A stretch of 64,000 bases of DNA, taken from NCBI GenBank assembly GCA_029721435.1, contig CM056577.1, positions 30,348,719 to 30,412,718 on the forward strand. The letters run 5' to 3'. The notes beneath the pieces are model-generated. The model searched no databases and had not been told where the DNA came from. It saw only the letters and a list, made by a program, of their open reading frames with translations. Positions 21,318 through 31,369 of this stretch are shown here, one piece after another (position 1 is the first letter of the stretch; each line of letters begins with the position of its first letter). This DNA comes from Gymnothorax reevesii. Lineage: Eukaryota > Chordata > Actinopteri > Anguilliformes > Muraenidae. The position numbers and the translations under genes were made by a program.

Positions 21318-21899
21318 AAAGACGGAGATGTTAGTGTGCAGTAAGAAAGGAGATGAGAATGTTACTATCAGAGGAAGACATGGAGAGGAATTGAAGCAAG
21401 TGAATTGTCTCAAACACCTGGGATCGCTATTCGCTGATAGAGGAGGGTGTGAAAAGAAGGTATAAGCAAGGGTGAGTGCCAGCTGGATGAAATGGAAGGA
21501 GGTTAAGCCAATTATAACTGACAAAAGGATGCCAATGAGATTGAAAGCAAAGGTCTATACAACCGTAGTCAGGCCAGTGTTGACTCCTGGGTCAGAATGC
21601 TGGGGCCTAAAGAAGAAAGATCAGAGAAAACTACTAACAACAGAGATGAGCATGCTCCGAAAGATGCTGGGAGTTACACTGCGTGACAGGCTAAGAAACG
21701 AGGCTAAATTTACTTCCTCTTTCATTTAGGAGAGAAATGGCTGATTTGTCATTTTTTACCCCTCAGCCCTCAAGGCTGCCGGGGTATTGCTATCCTTTGT
21801 GCGGTTGGGCAGGGGCATCACCAAAAACTTTGACATCAGGCTGAGGGGTATTCCGTGCATTGCACGCCTATTTTTTCACAATTGTTTCTATAAAAAAGT

Positions 21900-22375
21900 T
21901 GATTTTGACCTGAATACCTTCTTAAGTCCAGTAGTCTGAGGTGATGATCCACTCAAATTTAAAGGTCTGTTTTTTCGTATGGAGCAGTATGCTGCTAGTT
22001 ATTTTAATAGGGCTTGCAGGCTATGGAATGGTATTCCATTGCCTGTTTGGGCAACCTTCTCCTTGAAGCCCTTTAAAATCAGGTATTTGAAATGTATTAA
22101 TTAAGAGTTGATTCTGTTGATCTGTCCCATGCTTGTAACTTAGTTACTAATTGTCGCTGCTCAAAATGTAGGCCTGCCTAAATGTGACGTTTCTAGGATT
22201 TTATGATTTCATGATTTTGGGAGCCACTGATACAGGTTTTATCCTTTATGTATTGAACCTGAACTTATTTTATATTGTGTCGATTATTGTTCCATGTTTT
22301 TAATTATATACTTTATGTTATGTTTAATTCATTGTTGTATCCATAAAGCTTAATGAATAAATAAATAAAATAAAG
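21900..22375 (+). mobile_element. 3' end of a second non-LTR element
   Basis: Around 21,940-22,105 a frame reads 'DDPLKFKGLFF' and 'YFNRACRLWNGIPLPV', the kind of C-terminus seen after the RT of LINE pol proteins. About 270 bp later comes an A-rich tail 'aatgaataaataaataaaat' (22,353-22,372). The clade cannot be told from this short piece. It lies directly after the RTE-like element. Confidence 0.5.
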
Positions 22376-22759
22376 ATTGGTTGTTTGGTGACAGGGTGGC
22401 TCATTGAACAAAATATCCCCTATACAACCCATGGAGGAAAAAATGAGGAAATAGTCCAAGCGGCTGGTTTGTCCCATAAAATAATAACATGTTGAGCACT
22501 CCTGAAAAGGCACTATGCCCAGTCCCCACATATCACACTCTCGGCAAATAAACATACATAGGAAAGAGATAGTTGTAAAAACGGCAATAGCATAAAACGA
22601 GTTGATAATTAAACGTGTCATTTGCCCCAATAATTAACAACTTATTACCAAATGAGAATATGTTGCGATCATTTAAATGTCGGGCTGTTCAAATTTTTTT
22701 GCCCTAAACTGTCGTGGATGAAAGTTCAAAAAGGGAGCGAAAGCCCAACTGGAACCACA
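22376..22759. other. No gene seen
   Basis: Non-coding. The minus-strand frame 22,313-22,630 (105 codons) overlaps the LINE tail and has no recognisable motif. The left end of the Harbinger element may lie here, but I could not find its terminal repeat. Confidence 0.35.
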
Positions 22760-22785
22760 ACCAGTTACTGCTGCTGTCCTAGTTA

Positions 22786-23030
22786 GTGCCTGAGCGAAAG
22801 CATGTAATCAAAGGGAAATTTGGCTTGGGGACGAACAGCAAATCCAAGCGGGATGCGTGGGATAATATCAGCCTACAGATCAATTCTGCATTCCCCCTTG
22901 GTGTCTCGGACGGCAGACGACTACAAGAAGCGGTGGTATGGGCTGCTATCGCAGAGGAGGTCCGAGATTGCAGTCTATAAATGGGCTATTGTTCAAACAG
23001 GAAAGCATACTAAGCTTGGTTTGTAATTTA
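22786..23030 (+). pseudogene. Harbinger Myb/SANT-like DNA-binding protein, fragment
   Basis: Across two frames the sequence reads 'HVIKGKFG', 'SKRDAWDNI', 'SRTADDYKKRWYGLLSQRRSEIA' and 'QTGKHTK', matching the trihelix/Myb-like domain of the second Harbinger-encoded protein, which helps the transposase bind and enter the nucleus. The Trp/basic spacing of the third helix ('KKRWYGLLS') is preserved. A frame change near 22,830-22,860 and a stop soon after 23,020 break it. It lies convergent with the transposase. Confidence 0.65.
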
Positions 23031-23645
23031 TAGCCTACAATCTAAATATGCATACAAAATATGACATAGGCTGGTATTATTATGATGATTTTTTAAATGT
23101 AACCCTCGCTCAATAGCCTAATAAAATAATTCATGCATAGCAGGAGGAGGTACAGCACCAAAACCACTGTCCCCGAGCAAGTGGCATCCCGCAGGCACGT
23201 AATGCCTGTCAAATAATTGGCATAAGCTGCTTTCCATTAAAATGCGATAGTCGTGCGTGGATCCTGGCCATTTCGCAATAATGTCCAAAATATTGTATTC
23301 GGCATCAAATACTATCTGGGTGTTGATGGAATTAACTTTTTTTCTATTTACAAATACCTCTTCATCTTGGATGGGACAAATAATTTGAATATGGGCCCTG
23401 TCAATAGCACCGATGATACCAGGCATACCTGAGATGTGCATGTTTGATTTGTGTTGTTGGTGAATGTCCATTGGACACCAAATAAACTGCCGGATGATAT
23501 GAGGTTCACAGAGCGCATTGATTGTTTGTTGAATTGAGCGACTGACAGATGGCGGTGAAATCCCTAAATTGTCTGTGTTGCAAAGTTGCATTTTTCCGGT
23601 GGCTAGGTAACGAAGTGTTGTCAAACATTTTATTTCGGGGCTTAT

Positions 23646-25385
23646 TAGCCTCCGTTGCAGACGTCTTATGGTGTTCGGTTAATGTCCTTCACCCAACAAC
23701 GTCTGCGCGCTCAAGCGAGGTTTTGTGTTCCACCAATCAGAAACGAGCTCCTAAAATCCAGGAGCTAATTATATATGCAGAAACAGATAAAGCCAAAATG
23801 GCGGACGGTGGCGAACATGTTTTCTCTCGAGCTTTGGATAAAATCTGCAAAACCTTCAATATTGAACACTCCTCTGTTGTTAGACGTTTCGTTCGGGGCC
23901 TTTTGCTTTCATAAAGAAGCTTTAATTCCAATCGCTTTTCATCAAGTTCTTTCTCTATTTTTGAATTTTTTTCATGTAAGCGATAGCAGCCCGTTTAGCA
24001 GACAAATAACTCGTTCGTGTAGAACGCTGTGTTAACAGAGATGACAGAGCTTATTACTGCAGTGATATCAAGCTTGCTTTTTCCATGCACACGTATCTTG
24101 TCTTTAATTTTTGTCCCCCGCCTCCCGGAATGCGCGAAGCGGCGGGACATAGTATTCACGACCGTCCGTCCGTATGTCCGTACGTATGTCCCGAATCCTT
24201 GTCAGCGAGATATCTCAAGAACGAATTGACAGATTTTCTTCAACTTTGATGTCAACGTGTATTAGTCTGATACCCCAGCACCAGTCGATTTCGGTGACCT
24301 TCGCGCCATTCTCAAGGTCACACCGAGAGATTGTGCATTTTCACACTGATAGCCTTGTCAGCAAGATATCTCATGAACGAATCACCGGATTTACTTCAAA
24401 TTTCATGTCAACATGTATTAGGGTGATACCCCGGCGCCAGTCCATTTTGGTGACCTTCGCGCCATTCTCAAGGTCACACCAAGAGATTGTGCATTTTCAC
24501 ACTGATAGCTTTGTCAGTGAGATATCTCAAGAACGAATCGACGGATTTACTTCACATTTCATGTCAACATTTATTAGGGTGATACCCCAGCGCCAATCGA
24601 TTTTGATGACCTTCACGCCATTCTCAAGGTCACACCGAGAGATTGTGGATTTCCACACTGATAGCCTTGTCAGCGAGATATCTCAAGAACGAATTGACGG
24701 ATATATTTCACATTTCATGTCAACATGTATTCGTCTGATACCCCTGCGCCAGTCGATTTCGGTGACCTTCGCGCCATTCTCAAGGTCACACCGAGAGACT
24801 GTGGATTTTCACACTCATAGCCTTGTCAGCGACATATCTCAAGAATGAATCGACAGATTTACTTCAGATCTTATGTCAACATGTATTAGTGTGATACCCC
24901 AGCGCCAGTCGATTTCGGTGACCCTTGCGCCATTCTCAAGATCACACCGAGAGATTTCCACACTGATAGCCTTGTCAGCGAGATATCTCAAGAACGAATT
25001 AACGGATTTACTTCAAATCTTATGTTCATATGTATTAGGGTGATACCCTGGCGCCAGTCCATTTCGGTGACCCTCGCGCCATTCTCAAGGTCACACCGAG
25101 AAATTGTTCATTTTGACACGATTTCACATTTTGTGGCCGGGGACAAAGACACGTTAGTGTCAAATACTTGTTAGGAGTTTCTTTACCCGCCATTTCACTA
25201 TTTTTGACAAGCCGCAGGGAAAAGCCATAGTAATGACAGAGATCATAACATATAACGAGCATTCTGATTGGCTCATCAAGCACAATCACATTACGGCACG
25301 GAACACAAAACCTCGCTCGAGTGCGCAGACGTTGTTGGGTGAAGGAAATTAACCGAACACCATAAGACGTCTGCAACGGAGGCTA
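23646..25385. mobile_element. Mutator-like (MULE-type) non-autonomous element
   Basis: A 1,740 bp element bounded by inverted repeats of at least 86 bp with three mismatches. Both ends start TAGCCTCCGTTGCAGACGTC. A 9 bp direct target duplication GGGGCTTAT flanks it (23,637-23,645 and 25,386-25,394). Weaker end-to-end similarity continues inward ('ccaatcag', 'aaatggcgg'). Long inverted repeats plus a 9 bp target duplication are typical of MULEs, but no transposase is encoded, so the superfamily is inferred. A short frame starting 'MADGGEHVFSRALDKI' (23,799-23,913) lies just inside the left end. It interrupts the Harbinger transposase gene. Confidence 0.85.
24111..25147 (+). repeat. 156 bp tandem array with short inverted ends, inside the MULE-like element
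   Basis: Six units of 'gtcagcgagatatctcaaga' start at 24,201, 24,357, 24,513, 24,669, 24,825 and 24,974, giving a spacing of exactly 156 bp four times and then 149. Each unit holds 'tgtcaacatgtattag', 'gataccccagcgccagtcga' and 'ctcaaggtcacaccgagaga'. The array begins with 'ttgtcccccgcctcccgg', a small hairpin and (gtcc)n, and ends 'ggccggggacaaag', the inverse of its start. I read it as a separate element nested in the MULE-like one. Confidence 0.85.
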
Positions 25386-25484
25386 GGGGCTTATTGGGTT
25401 GTTTCTCTTGGTTGGAGATGTAATTCTCTCCCTCAACAAGTCAACAACAAATAAAATCCCTTCACGGTCGATCCAATATCTTTT

Positions 25485-25992
25485 CTCTTTTTATTTATTT
25501 ATTTATTTATTTTAAATTTGGCATCTCCAATCCCACCCGAATTTGGAATGCCAAACTGGTGAACTGTGTGCAAGGCTTGCTCATTTGCGACCCCTCGTTG
25601 CTAGTTCAGGAGAGTGAAGACAGTTCACGGCTCTTCTCCGAAGCACATGCCTGTCAGCCACTGCCTCTTATACACTCATTGGTTGAATCTTTGCAAGTTC
25701 AGAATGAGGGCGGAGGATACCCGAACATGAACAGGCTTAGGATCTTCCTGACGCGTGCCGGTCTGGCCAACAGGGAGCACTTGAGCAATGAACAAAGCTA
25801 TTTATTCATTTTCCCTTTCCCGACAGTGCCTTCCCAATTTTAAACCCTGTAACGCGATGGCCAATTGTGTGCTACTCTGAAAAAGCTGCCGACCACTGCC
25901 GGTTGGTACGACTAGGGCTCCAACCCGTGACATGATAGTCACTTCTGCACTGCAACGCAGTGCCTTAACAGAGTGAGATATCCGGCAGCCCC
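25485..25992 (-). mobile_element. tRNA-derived SINE, copy 1
   Basis: It inserts in the Harbinger transposase gene with a 15 bp target duplication (GATCCAATATCTTTT at 25,470-25,484; one mismatch at 25,993-26,007). Read on the minus strand it starts with a tRNA-like head ('atatctcactctgttaaggc' near 25,980, B-box-like 'gggttggagccc' near 25,925) and ends in AAATAAATAAATA. The same family appears at 33,704-34,190 (+), and inside the composite elements at 35,660-36,420 and 42,160-42,600. The body, about 420 bp, shows no known core domain that I recognise. Confidence 0.85.
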
Positions 25993-26296
25993 GATCCGAT
26001 ATCTTTTCAATAACTACGCATCATTCAGAATTTCCAAGTCATTCCGTCTTTCAATAGCAGCAGCCATTTTCCGATTCTTTGTGAATAGGTTTTAGCGAGT
26101 AAGGAGTCCTCTTGACTATTTTTAAACACTTCCAGACTTATAAAATAATTAGGGTCCTAAATTTACGACTGACACGCCCATTTATTTCAGAGTTTCTCCT
26201 AAATCCAGCAGTTAGGAGCTACTTTTAGCGCTAAGATGCTTTGTGAATACGGGCCCAGGTGGAATGACAGTTGGGCCGATCAGAAATGTAAACAGT

Positions 26297-26335
26297 TCAG
26301 GGCCTGTATTTACAAAGCACCTTAGTGCTTTCCAG
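26297..26335 (+). repeat. Harbinger-type terminal fragment
   Basis: 'gggcctgtatttacaaagcaccttag' is a diverged copy of the inverted end at 26,228-26,256, only 40 bp away and facing outward from it. Probably the left end of another Harbinger-type MITE that was cut off by the Tc1 remnant. Confidence 0.5.
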
Positions 26336-26339
26336 CCCC

Positions 26340-27435
26340 CCCCAAACCAGGGAGTCAGGAATGATGACTGTCAGGCCCCTTTGGATTCAGGTCAGGGGAT
26401 TGACTTGGCTGTTGCAGAACATTCCACCTCTTGGCTTCACAAAAGTCTTGGGTTGCTTTTGCAGCATGCTTCAGGTCACTGTTCGTCTATGCAATATAGC
26501 ACCAGCTGAACTTGAGCAGATACTGCTCTATTAAAAATCTGAATTTATCCTGCTGCCTTTCTCATTAGTTAAATCATTTATAAATACAGAAGAACTCATT
26601 TAATTGGTGGCCACATGACCGCACTTCACAGATGAAGTGCTAAGTTTCAGATCATGAGCAGCTCTTCCCATCTCCGTATCTGTTCCCCTCTCTCCCCCAA
26701 ATTCTGATACGAGTTCATCTTGGTCTCACATGTCCATAGGATGGTGTTCCAGAACTGTACAAGCTTTTTAAAGAAGTTTTTTTTTTGGCAAACTTTTTGA
26801 TCTCAGGACTTAAAAAATAGCTTATATCTTGTGGTTAAAACCTTTGTATTTGCACTGGTGCAGTGTTTTCTAGACTGCTGACTTTGGCATGTACACAGTT
26901 TCCTCTTGAAGAGTGTTCTTGATATGGCCAACTGTTCAGAGGAGTTTTTTCCTCACCAGGGGAGGAAATCTCTTGTCGTCTAACATGCTAGTGATTTTCT
27001 GGGCCTTTTGATGTTCCTGAACTTAACCCAATGGTTGATTTGGCCACGCCTAATGTATTTGCAATTGCTCTGATGATTTTATATCAACTGCACTTTGAAC
27101 TTCATAATTGATATTTAGAAACAATGCACTACAAACACAAATGCCATGCTTTATATCAACTCTGGACCTCTGCTTACCAGTGAAACAATGAGATACTAAC
27201 ACACACTTGGCTAGCTGTGCAGTTATTTGTTCAATTATTTTTGGTTCCTTGAAAAAGGCACACATAAAAAAAGCTGTAATTCATACACCGTTTGTCTGGT
27301 TTCGATGTAAATACTCTCAGATTAACTCTGAGAGTTTGCATTTTGCATACTTTTAATTTCATCTCCAGCATAATGTGGTTCACTGCTAAGGCAGAAATAA
27401 CTTTGTCAATGTCCAAATGTATATGGACCTGACTG
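26340..27435 (-). mobile_element. Tc1-like remnant with 'CAGTCAGGTCCAT' ends
   Basis: Minus-strand remnant of a widespread fish/amphibian Tc1-like family. The right end, read inward, is CAGTCAGGTCCATATACATT, followed by TA (27,436-27,437). Inside, broken transposase pieces read (minus strand) 'GHVATN', 'INDLTNEKGSRINSDF', 'NVLQQPSQSPDLNP' (third catalytic box, Glu lost) near 26,390-26,460, and 'FLPW' near 26,960. The left inverted repeat is missing. Numerous stops; inactive. Confidence 0.8.
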
Positions 27436-27437
27436 TA

Positions 27438-28303
27438 AATGAAAAAGGCTATAAATTCATTTTTTGAAAATAATTCACAGCATGTTACATTCTTGCAATA
27501 TTGTGCATGTATTATATATTTGTGCATCTCTATGGCTATATCAAAATATTTCCAGATTTGTTGGAGTACATACTGTATATATACTGCATGCATGCATCAC
27601 AATGTGTTGCGAATGTGCATTTGTTTGTATCTCTAATAAAACGTTCTTAACGTGTCATGTTACCAACTGTTATCCATCACGAAATCCTTTAAATCTTTAC
27701 TCAGTCACAGTGCTCCTGTCTCAAACTAATTCAGTGATTACTTAGAGCTCATATAACGGAAACACGACACGTGAAAGCCGACAGTAACACATAAGCGCCT
27801 TTGGAAAGCTTTCTGTCTTCCTGGAGTCGATTCTGACAGCAGAGGATGCTTCCTATAAGTAACTCTAGTCTGTCGCTGATGTTTTTCTTGCTTGATCTCC
27901 AGACTTCGTCTATTTTTGTAAATGACAGCGCCGTCGGTGGAAGCCAAGGCATGACAAGTGAAATAATGGCCTATTGCAAAATGGAGGAAGTGAAAGCTTT
28001 TTCAATAGAAAACCTATTGCGTTTCCAGAAAAGCAGTCAAAGCAGTTCTAACATAATAGACTGCCACAAAAAAAGTTGATGAGTTTTTGAATTGTTTTAT
28101 TTTCCGTCAGAGTTTGGGAGTTTGACTGCTCTGCATTGTCTTTGTTGGTTGTTTATTTTAGATTCTGTTATGGGAACACTGTCCGTAAACGAAGGCTTTC
28201 TCCAACAATTTATCGCCTACACCAGTGTATTCCTGAGTTCTGAAAATGTTTTGCTCAAAATATCATGTTGGTAACATTCTGACTACAATGGATTAATAAA
28301 TAA

Positions 28304-28305
<2 letters not shown>
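27438..28305. other. No gene seen
   Basis: Non-coding. The short frames on both strands carry no motif. The stretch ends at an (AT)n run. Confidence 0.4.

Positions 28306-28308
<3 letters not shown>

Positions 28309-28383
<75 letters not shown>
28309..28383. repeat. (AT)n microsatellite
   Basis: About 75 bp of uninterrupted AT following a short (TAAA)n. Confidence 0.97.
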
Positions 28384-28385
<2 letters not shown>

Positions 28386-28478
28386 GACAGCAATTCTGGC
28401 TCATCAACAGCTCATACTACCCAAAGAAAATGAATAAGGTGCACAGTGGCGGCAGTTACAATTATCAACATTATTGCC

Positions 28479-28540
28479 AGCAGCCATACCACAATTCGAT
28501 CTGCTTCAGCTGTGTGGCTGAAGCTAAGCCGGAGTGGGCT

Positions 28541-28573
<33 letters not shown>

Positions 28574-28955
28574 AACCAGGTTGCTGCTGGAAGAGGTGTT
28601 GGTGGGCCAGTAGGTGGCAATCTTCCCTCTGGTGGGATAATCCCCAGTGCAGTGACCCGGACACTGTACTGAAGGAGACGCCGTCTTTCGGATGAGACGT
28701 TAGACCGAGGTCCTGACTCACAGTGGTCATTAAACATCCTATGACACTCTTCGATAAGAGTAGTGGGTTCCCTGGTGTCATGGCTAAAAGTCCCAACTTG
28801 GCTCTTTCGATCTGCCGACTAATCATCCCCTGATCTAATTGGCTGTGGAATTCCTCTGTCCCTCCCCACCTCTTCCCCCAGGGCTCCCTTGAAAAAGAGA
28901 TTTCAATCTCAACGGGACTTCCCTGGTTAAATAAGGGTTAAATAAAAAATAAACT
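28479..28955 (+). mobile_element. 5S-rRNA-derived SINE (SINE3 type)
   Basis: The head is a 5S rRNA relic: 'gcagccataccac', 'gaagctaagccggagtgggc', then 'gtcagtacttggatgggaga' (28,535-28,554), the internal pol III control region. The body follows the common fish SINE3 wording: 'gctgctggaagaggtgttgg', 'cagtgcagtgacccggacac', 'ttcggatgagacgttagacc', 'gtcctgactcacagtggtca'. The tail 'ttccctggttaaataagggt' resembles an L2 tail and ends in AAATAAAAAATAAA. It is not a functional 5S gene: the RNA region runs straight into the SINE body. Confidence 0.9.
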
Positions 28956-29732
28956 GAAACTTTCTCATTATATCTTGCCAAATGACTGACAACCTTGAGA
29001 AAAAATGGATGTCTTTTGAACAGTAATTTGGGCAATTTAAAATGGGAACAAAACATTTGTCTTTTACAATACCCTTCATTGAGTGCTGTTGGTTTGTAAA
29101 ACTTACAGCTCACTCTGGCTGAAGCATAGATCCAGCCTGAAATTATCTCGCTGAAAGTTGTTGCACAATTTTGGCATTATCTTTGTGTAATTTAACAGCC
29201 ACCTCCACATATGATGTCCTGATTCCTTTAATGAAAGCTTCAATCCAATTCTGTGTTTTTTTTCTGGTAAAAAAGCAAATAATATAAGTTCAGTGAATAA
29301 GTAAATGGGGGTGACGTATAACATTGTTGCTACAATGTTTGACTGGGACTTGGACGATTTGATGGGTCTGTTTAAAATCTGTTTAAAAATAAGAGAATAA
29401 AGCATGCACATCCACTCAATTACAGGTGCAGGACAATGTAAGAATGAACAAAAATAAAATAGTAAGGTCCGCACACTGAAAGACAATGCTCCCCAAAAAT
29501 GTATTGTGTCGTCAACGTTTCGATCAACAAGTGATCTTCATCAGGATAAAAGACAGCAGCACACTCACATCTCTATAAGCAGTAACTCAAATTCACAATT
29601 GAACATAGTAATTGTTCACACCTGATTTCAATGACTAAGATCAATCAGTAGGGGCACAGATGTAATCCAGAGTAAGCAAGTAAAGGTGTGTGTGCTGACA
29701 AAAAGTGCATAAATCATACAATCCCAAGACAA

Positions 29733-29734
<2 letters not shown>

Positions 29735-29810
<76 letters not shown>

Positions 29811-29819
29811 TTTTTTTTT
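29735..29819. repeat. (TA)n(CA)n microsatellite with T run
   Basis: About 50 bp of TA, about 26 bp of CA, then T9. It lies inside the Penelope-like remnant. Confidence 0.97.
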
Positions 29820-30021
29820 AAAGACAATACCAACCTGGACACAACAAAAATTAATAATGATGATATAAAATAACAATAAATGTACAGTGTACCTACAGAT
29901 AAACTAAATTAAACTAACCAAGGAAGATATGAGAAATATAGCAAAGTAGTGTGCAACTGCTTCCATCCCCTCAGTATATACACATACAAAAACAAAATTA
30001 AAAATCAAATAATACAAAAAA

Positions 30022-30213
30022 TTACAGAAATGGCCCAATGTCAAAAGATTCATTCAGACCCCTAGCCACTGTATCAAGAGTAGAAATCCAAAAGGCATCC
30101 CTTTGAAGTAACAAATTATTAATGTCACCTCCTCTAGGTGGCAACCGGACACGTTCGATACCTATATATTTTAAAGATGAAATACAATGTTGCGCTTGAA
30201 ACAGTGTTTCCAC
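30022..30213 (-). pseudogene. GIY-YIG endonuclease C-terminus (Penelope-like)
   Basis: About 50 codons of the end of the endonuclease, with the conserved 'RGGDxxxLLLQRxxFWIxxLDT' pattern and the terminal 'GLNExFDI'. The GIY and YIG catalytic strands lie upstream and are missing. Inactive fragment. Confidence 0.75.
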
Positions 30214-30299
30214 AACTGCAGCTGCGGTTGGGCCCTAAAACCCACATTCCTTTGAGTGGAAATTGGCCCCTGCTTGGTTAACGTTAATGATTATCGCCC

Positions 30300-30367
30300 T
30301 GTGTCCGCGAGGTGGCTTTGACGATTGCTCCCATCAGGGCGTTAAAGGAAAGCTACCTCGCGGCGCT
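30300..30367. repeat. Short hairpin
   Basis: 'gtccgcgaggtggcttt' (30,303-30,319) and 'aaagctacctcgcgg' (30,348-30,362) are near-perfect inverted copies around a 28-base loop, so this may be a small foldback MITE. The following 30,400-31,000 has no gene that I recognise; 'gttggcggtaatacaccaac' near 30,615 resembles a common fish repeat tail. Confidence 0.4.
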
Positions 30368-31007
30368 TCGCCTGAAATTTTTTGGCTGGACCAATCAGCA
30401 GGCAGCTTTGGTGTTGACGTCATTTCCTTCTTCAAAAGCCAATGCATTGCGTCTACATTCGGCTCGTAGATTAGATGAATCGAAAGTGTAATCACACTGA
30501 ACACATGCAGAGTGCAAACGCTTTGTTCGACACAGTGCACCGTTCGCTTTGGCGAGGCTTTGGTGGGAATTCGATATAAGAGGAATGGGGAAATTTATGT
30601 TGAATGAATCCAGTAGTTGGCGGTAATACACCAACAGGCCTGTAAACACCATAAAACCAAAAATAAGATGAAGAAGCCTCCAACTCATAACGAGGCCGCG
30701 CGAAGCACTTTTAGAGCTTTCCCGTACAGGCGTTAGTATAGCGATAGTCAGTCAATGAGGAGCGCAACATAACGACTGTATCATAGAGGTTACTGCTTGG
30801 TCTAATCAACAGTAAGTCTTAGGCAAAACAATTGCGATTTTGCTGACCAAGAATTCTGCTTGGCTTCACTTCTGTGACAGTTGGGGCTAATAAAGAGCAA
30901 AAGTGGAGTGAGATGTGCCGCACACTCCCAGAAAACGTCTTATTTCGCTTTTTACTTCCACCAAATAGAGTTTGCAGGAGGTTATGTGATCGGTGCAGTT
31001 TGTTGGT

Positions 31008-31120
31008 TGTCGAAATCGACAACCATGTCACTTAGTTCCGTTAGTCCTCTGTCTGTCTGTCGATTTGTTGGTTAGTTGTCGAAATCAACAACTATGTCAT
31101 ATTGTTCCGTTAGTCTGTTT
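31008..31120 (+). repeat. Duplicated hairpin unit next to (gtct)n
   Basis: GGTTGTCGAAATCGACAACC (31,007-31,026) is an 8 bp stem with a 4-base loop. A second version, 'agttgtcgaaatcaacaact', follows at 31,074-31,093. Each is trailed by 'tagttccgttagt..ctgtctg' or 'ttgttccgttagtctgtttg'. Just downstream, 'cagcaggatatctcaaaaac' style sequence (31,125-31,142) repeats the signature seen at 3.5, 15.8 and 24.2 kb. Confidence 0.6.
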
Positions 31121-31369
31121 GTTAGCAGGATATCTCAAAAACGGCTGCATTGATTTCAACCAAACTTTGCAAGATGTTACAGTAGCACAACAGGAACAAG
31201 TGATTAAATTTAGGCATATCTAGGACTAAGTACAGCTGAAGGCCAAATTACACATCCTGCTATGCTGGCAGAGATTGAGTGCAGCTGAGATATAGGCCAG
31301 GGTACAAATCCAGCTATGCTGGTGGAGATTTAAAACTCGAGTCAGACACCAGACGATTTCGACAACAGT

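Larger units (their letters stand above)
18700..21730 (+). mobile_element. RTE-like LINE, decayed
   Basis: A non-LTR retrotransposon with readable endonuclease and reverse transcriptase in one orientation. The 5' part has 'gcatgtcgtaaaaggcgact' (about 18,752), typical upstream sequence for this group. The endonuclease region starts with 'ATWNV'-type sequence near 19,000 and reaches 'ITYSSGGICSQLDYI' by 19,605. The RT lies at 20,541-21,317, and the C-terminal tail ends near 21,726. Many stops and frame shifts break it. The family call (RTE, 'Expander'-like) rests on motif wording alone. Confidence 0.8.
23118..26067 (-). pseudogene. Harbinger (HARBI1-like) DDE transposase, split in three
   Basis: The gene starts at an ATG at 26,067 ('MAAAIERRNDLEIL'). 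An in-frame TAG lies at 26,014-26,012. After the SINE it continues from about 25,484 ('RYxIDREGILFVVDLL', 'TKRNNPISPE') to 25,386. After the MULE-like element it continues from 23,645 ('EIKCLTTLRYLATGKMQLCN', 'SRSIQQTI'). Catalytic-domain motifs are 'IIGAIDRAHI' (first Asp; canonical GAIDGTH), 'KWPGSTHDYRIL' (second Asp) and 'HLLGDSGF', after which the frame stops at 23,118. The third acidic residue region is therefore missing. Family-typical spacing is otherwise kept. It is inactive because of two insertions, one nonsense codon and 3' truncation. Confidence 0.85.
22760..26256 (-). mobile_element. PIF/Harbinger transposon, interrupted by a SINE and a MULE-like element
   Basis: Two Harbinger genes are visible in opposite orientations: a Myb/SANT-like gene on the plus strand (22,786-23,030) and a DDE transposase on the minus strand (26,067 down to 23,118). 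The right terminal sequence is 'gctttgtgaatacgggccc', ending at 26,256. A matching left end was not found. The transposase gene is split by a SINE (25,485-25,992) and a MULE-like element (23,646-25,385). Removing each with its target duplication leaves a continuous Harbinger protein sequence, which fixes both boundaries. Confidence 0.85.
29480..30213 (-). mobile_element. Penelope-like element remnant
   Basis: The frame 30,022-30,213 (minus) reads 'YIGIERVRLPPRGGDINNLL', 'LQRDAFWISTLDT' and 'GLNESFDI', the C-terminal signature of the GIY-YIG endonuclease of Penelope-like retroelements of fish (Neptune/Poseidon type). Downstream in element sense, 'cctgatgaagatcacttgtt' and 'gatcgaaacgttgacgac' (29,508-29,545, minus) match the hallmark sequence of these elements. 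A microsatellite (29,735-29,819) lies in the untranslated part. RT is absent, so the copy is 5'-truncated. Confidence 0.75.

Noticed and set aside
24174..24848. 224-codon plus-strand frame as a real gene
   Set aside because: Created by a 156 bp tandem repeat inside a transposon; no start context or motif. Kept as a finding, not as a CDS.
28479..28600. A 5S rRNA gene
   Set aside because: The 5S-like bases are diverged and run directly into a SINE body and tail, so it is a 5S-derived SINE head.
29735..29819. Coding frames across the TA/CA run on both strands
   Set aside because: Low-complexity translation of a microsatellite.
30395..30688. 97-codon minus-strand frame with a hydrophobic start
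   Set aside because: No homology signal that I can see, and part of it overlaps a common fish repeat tail, so support is too weak.
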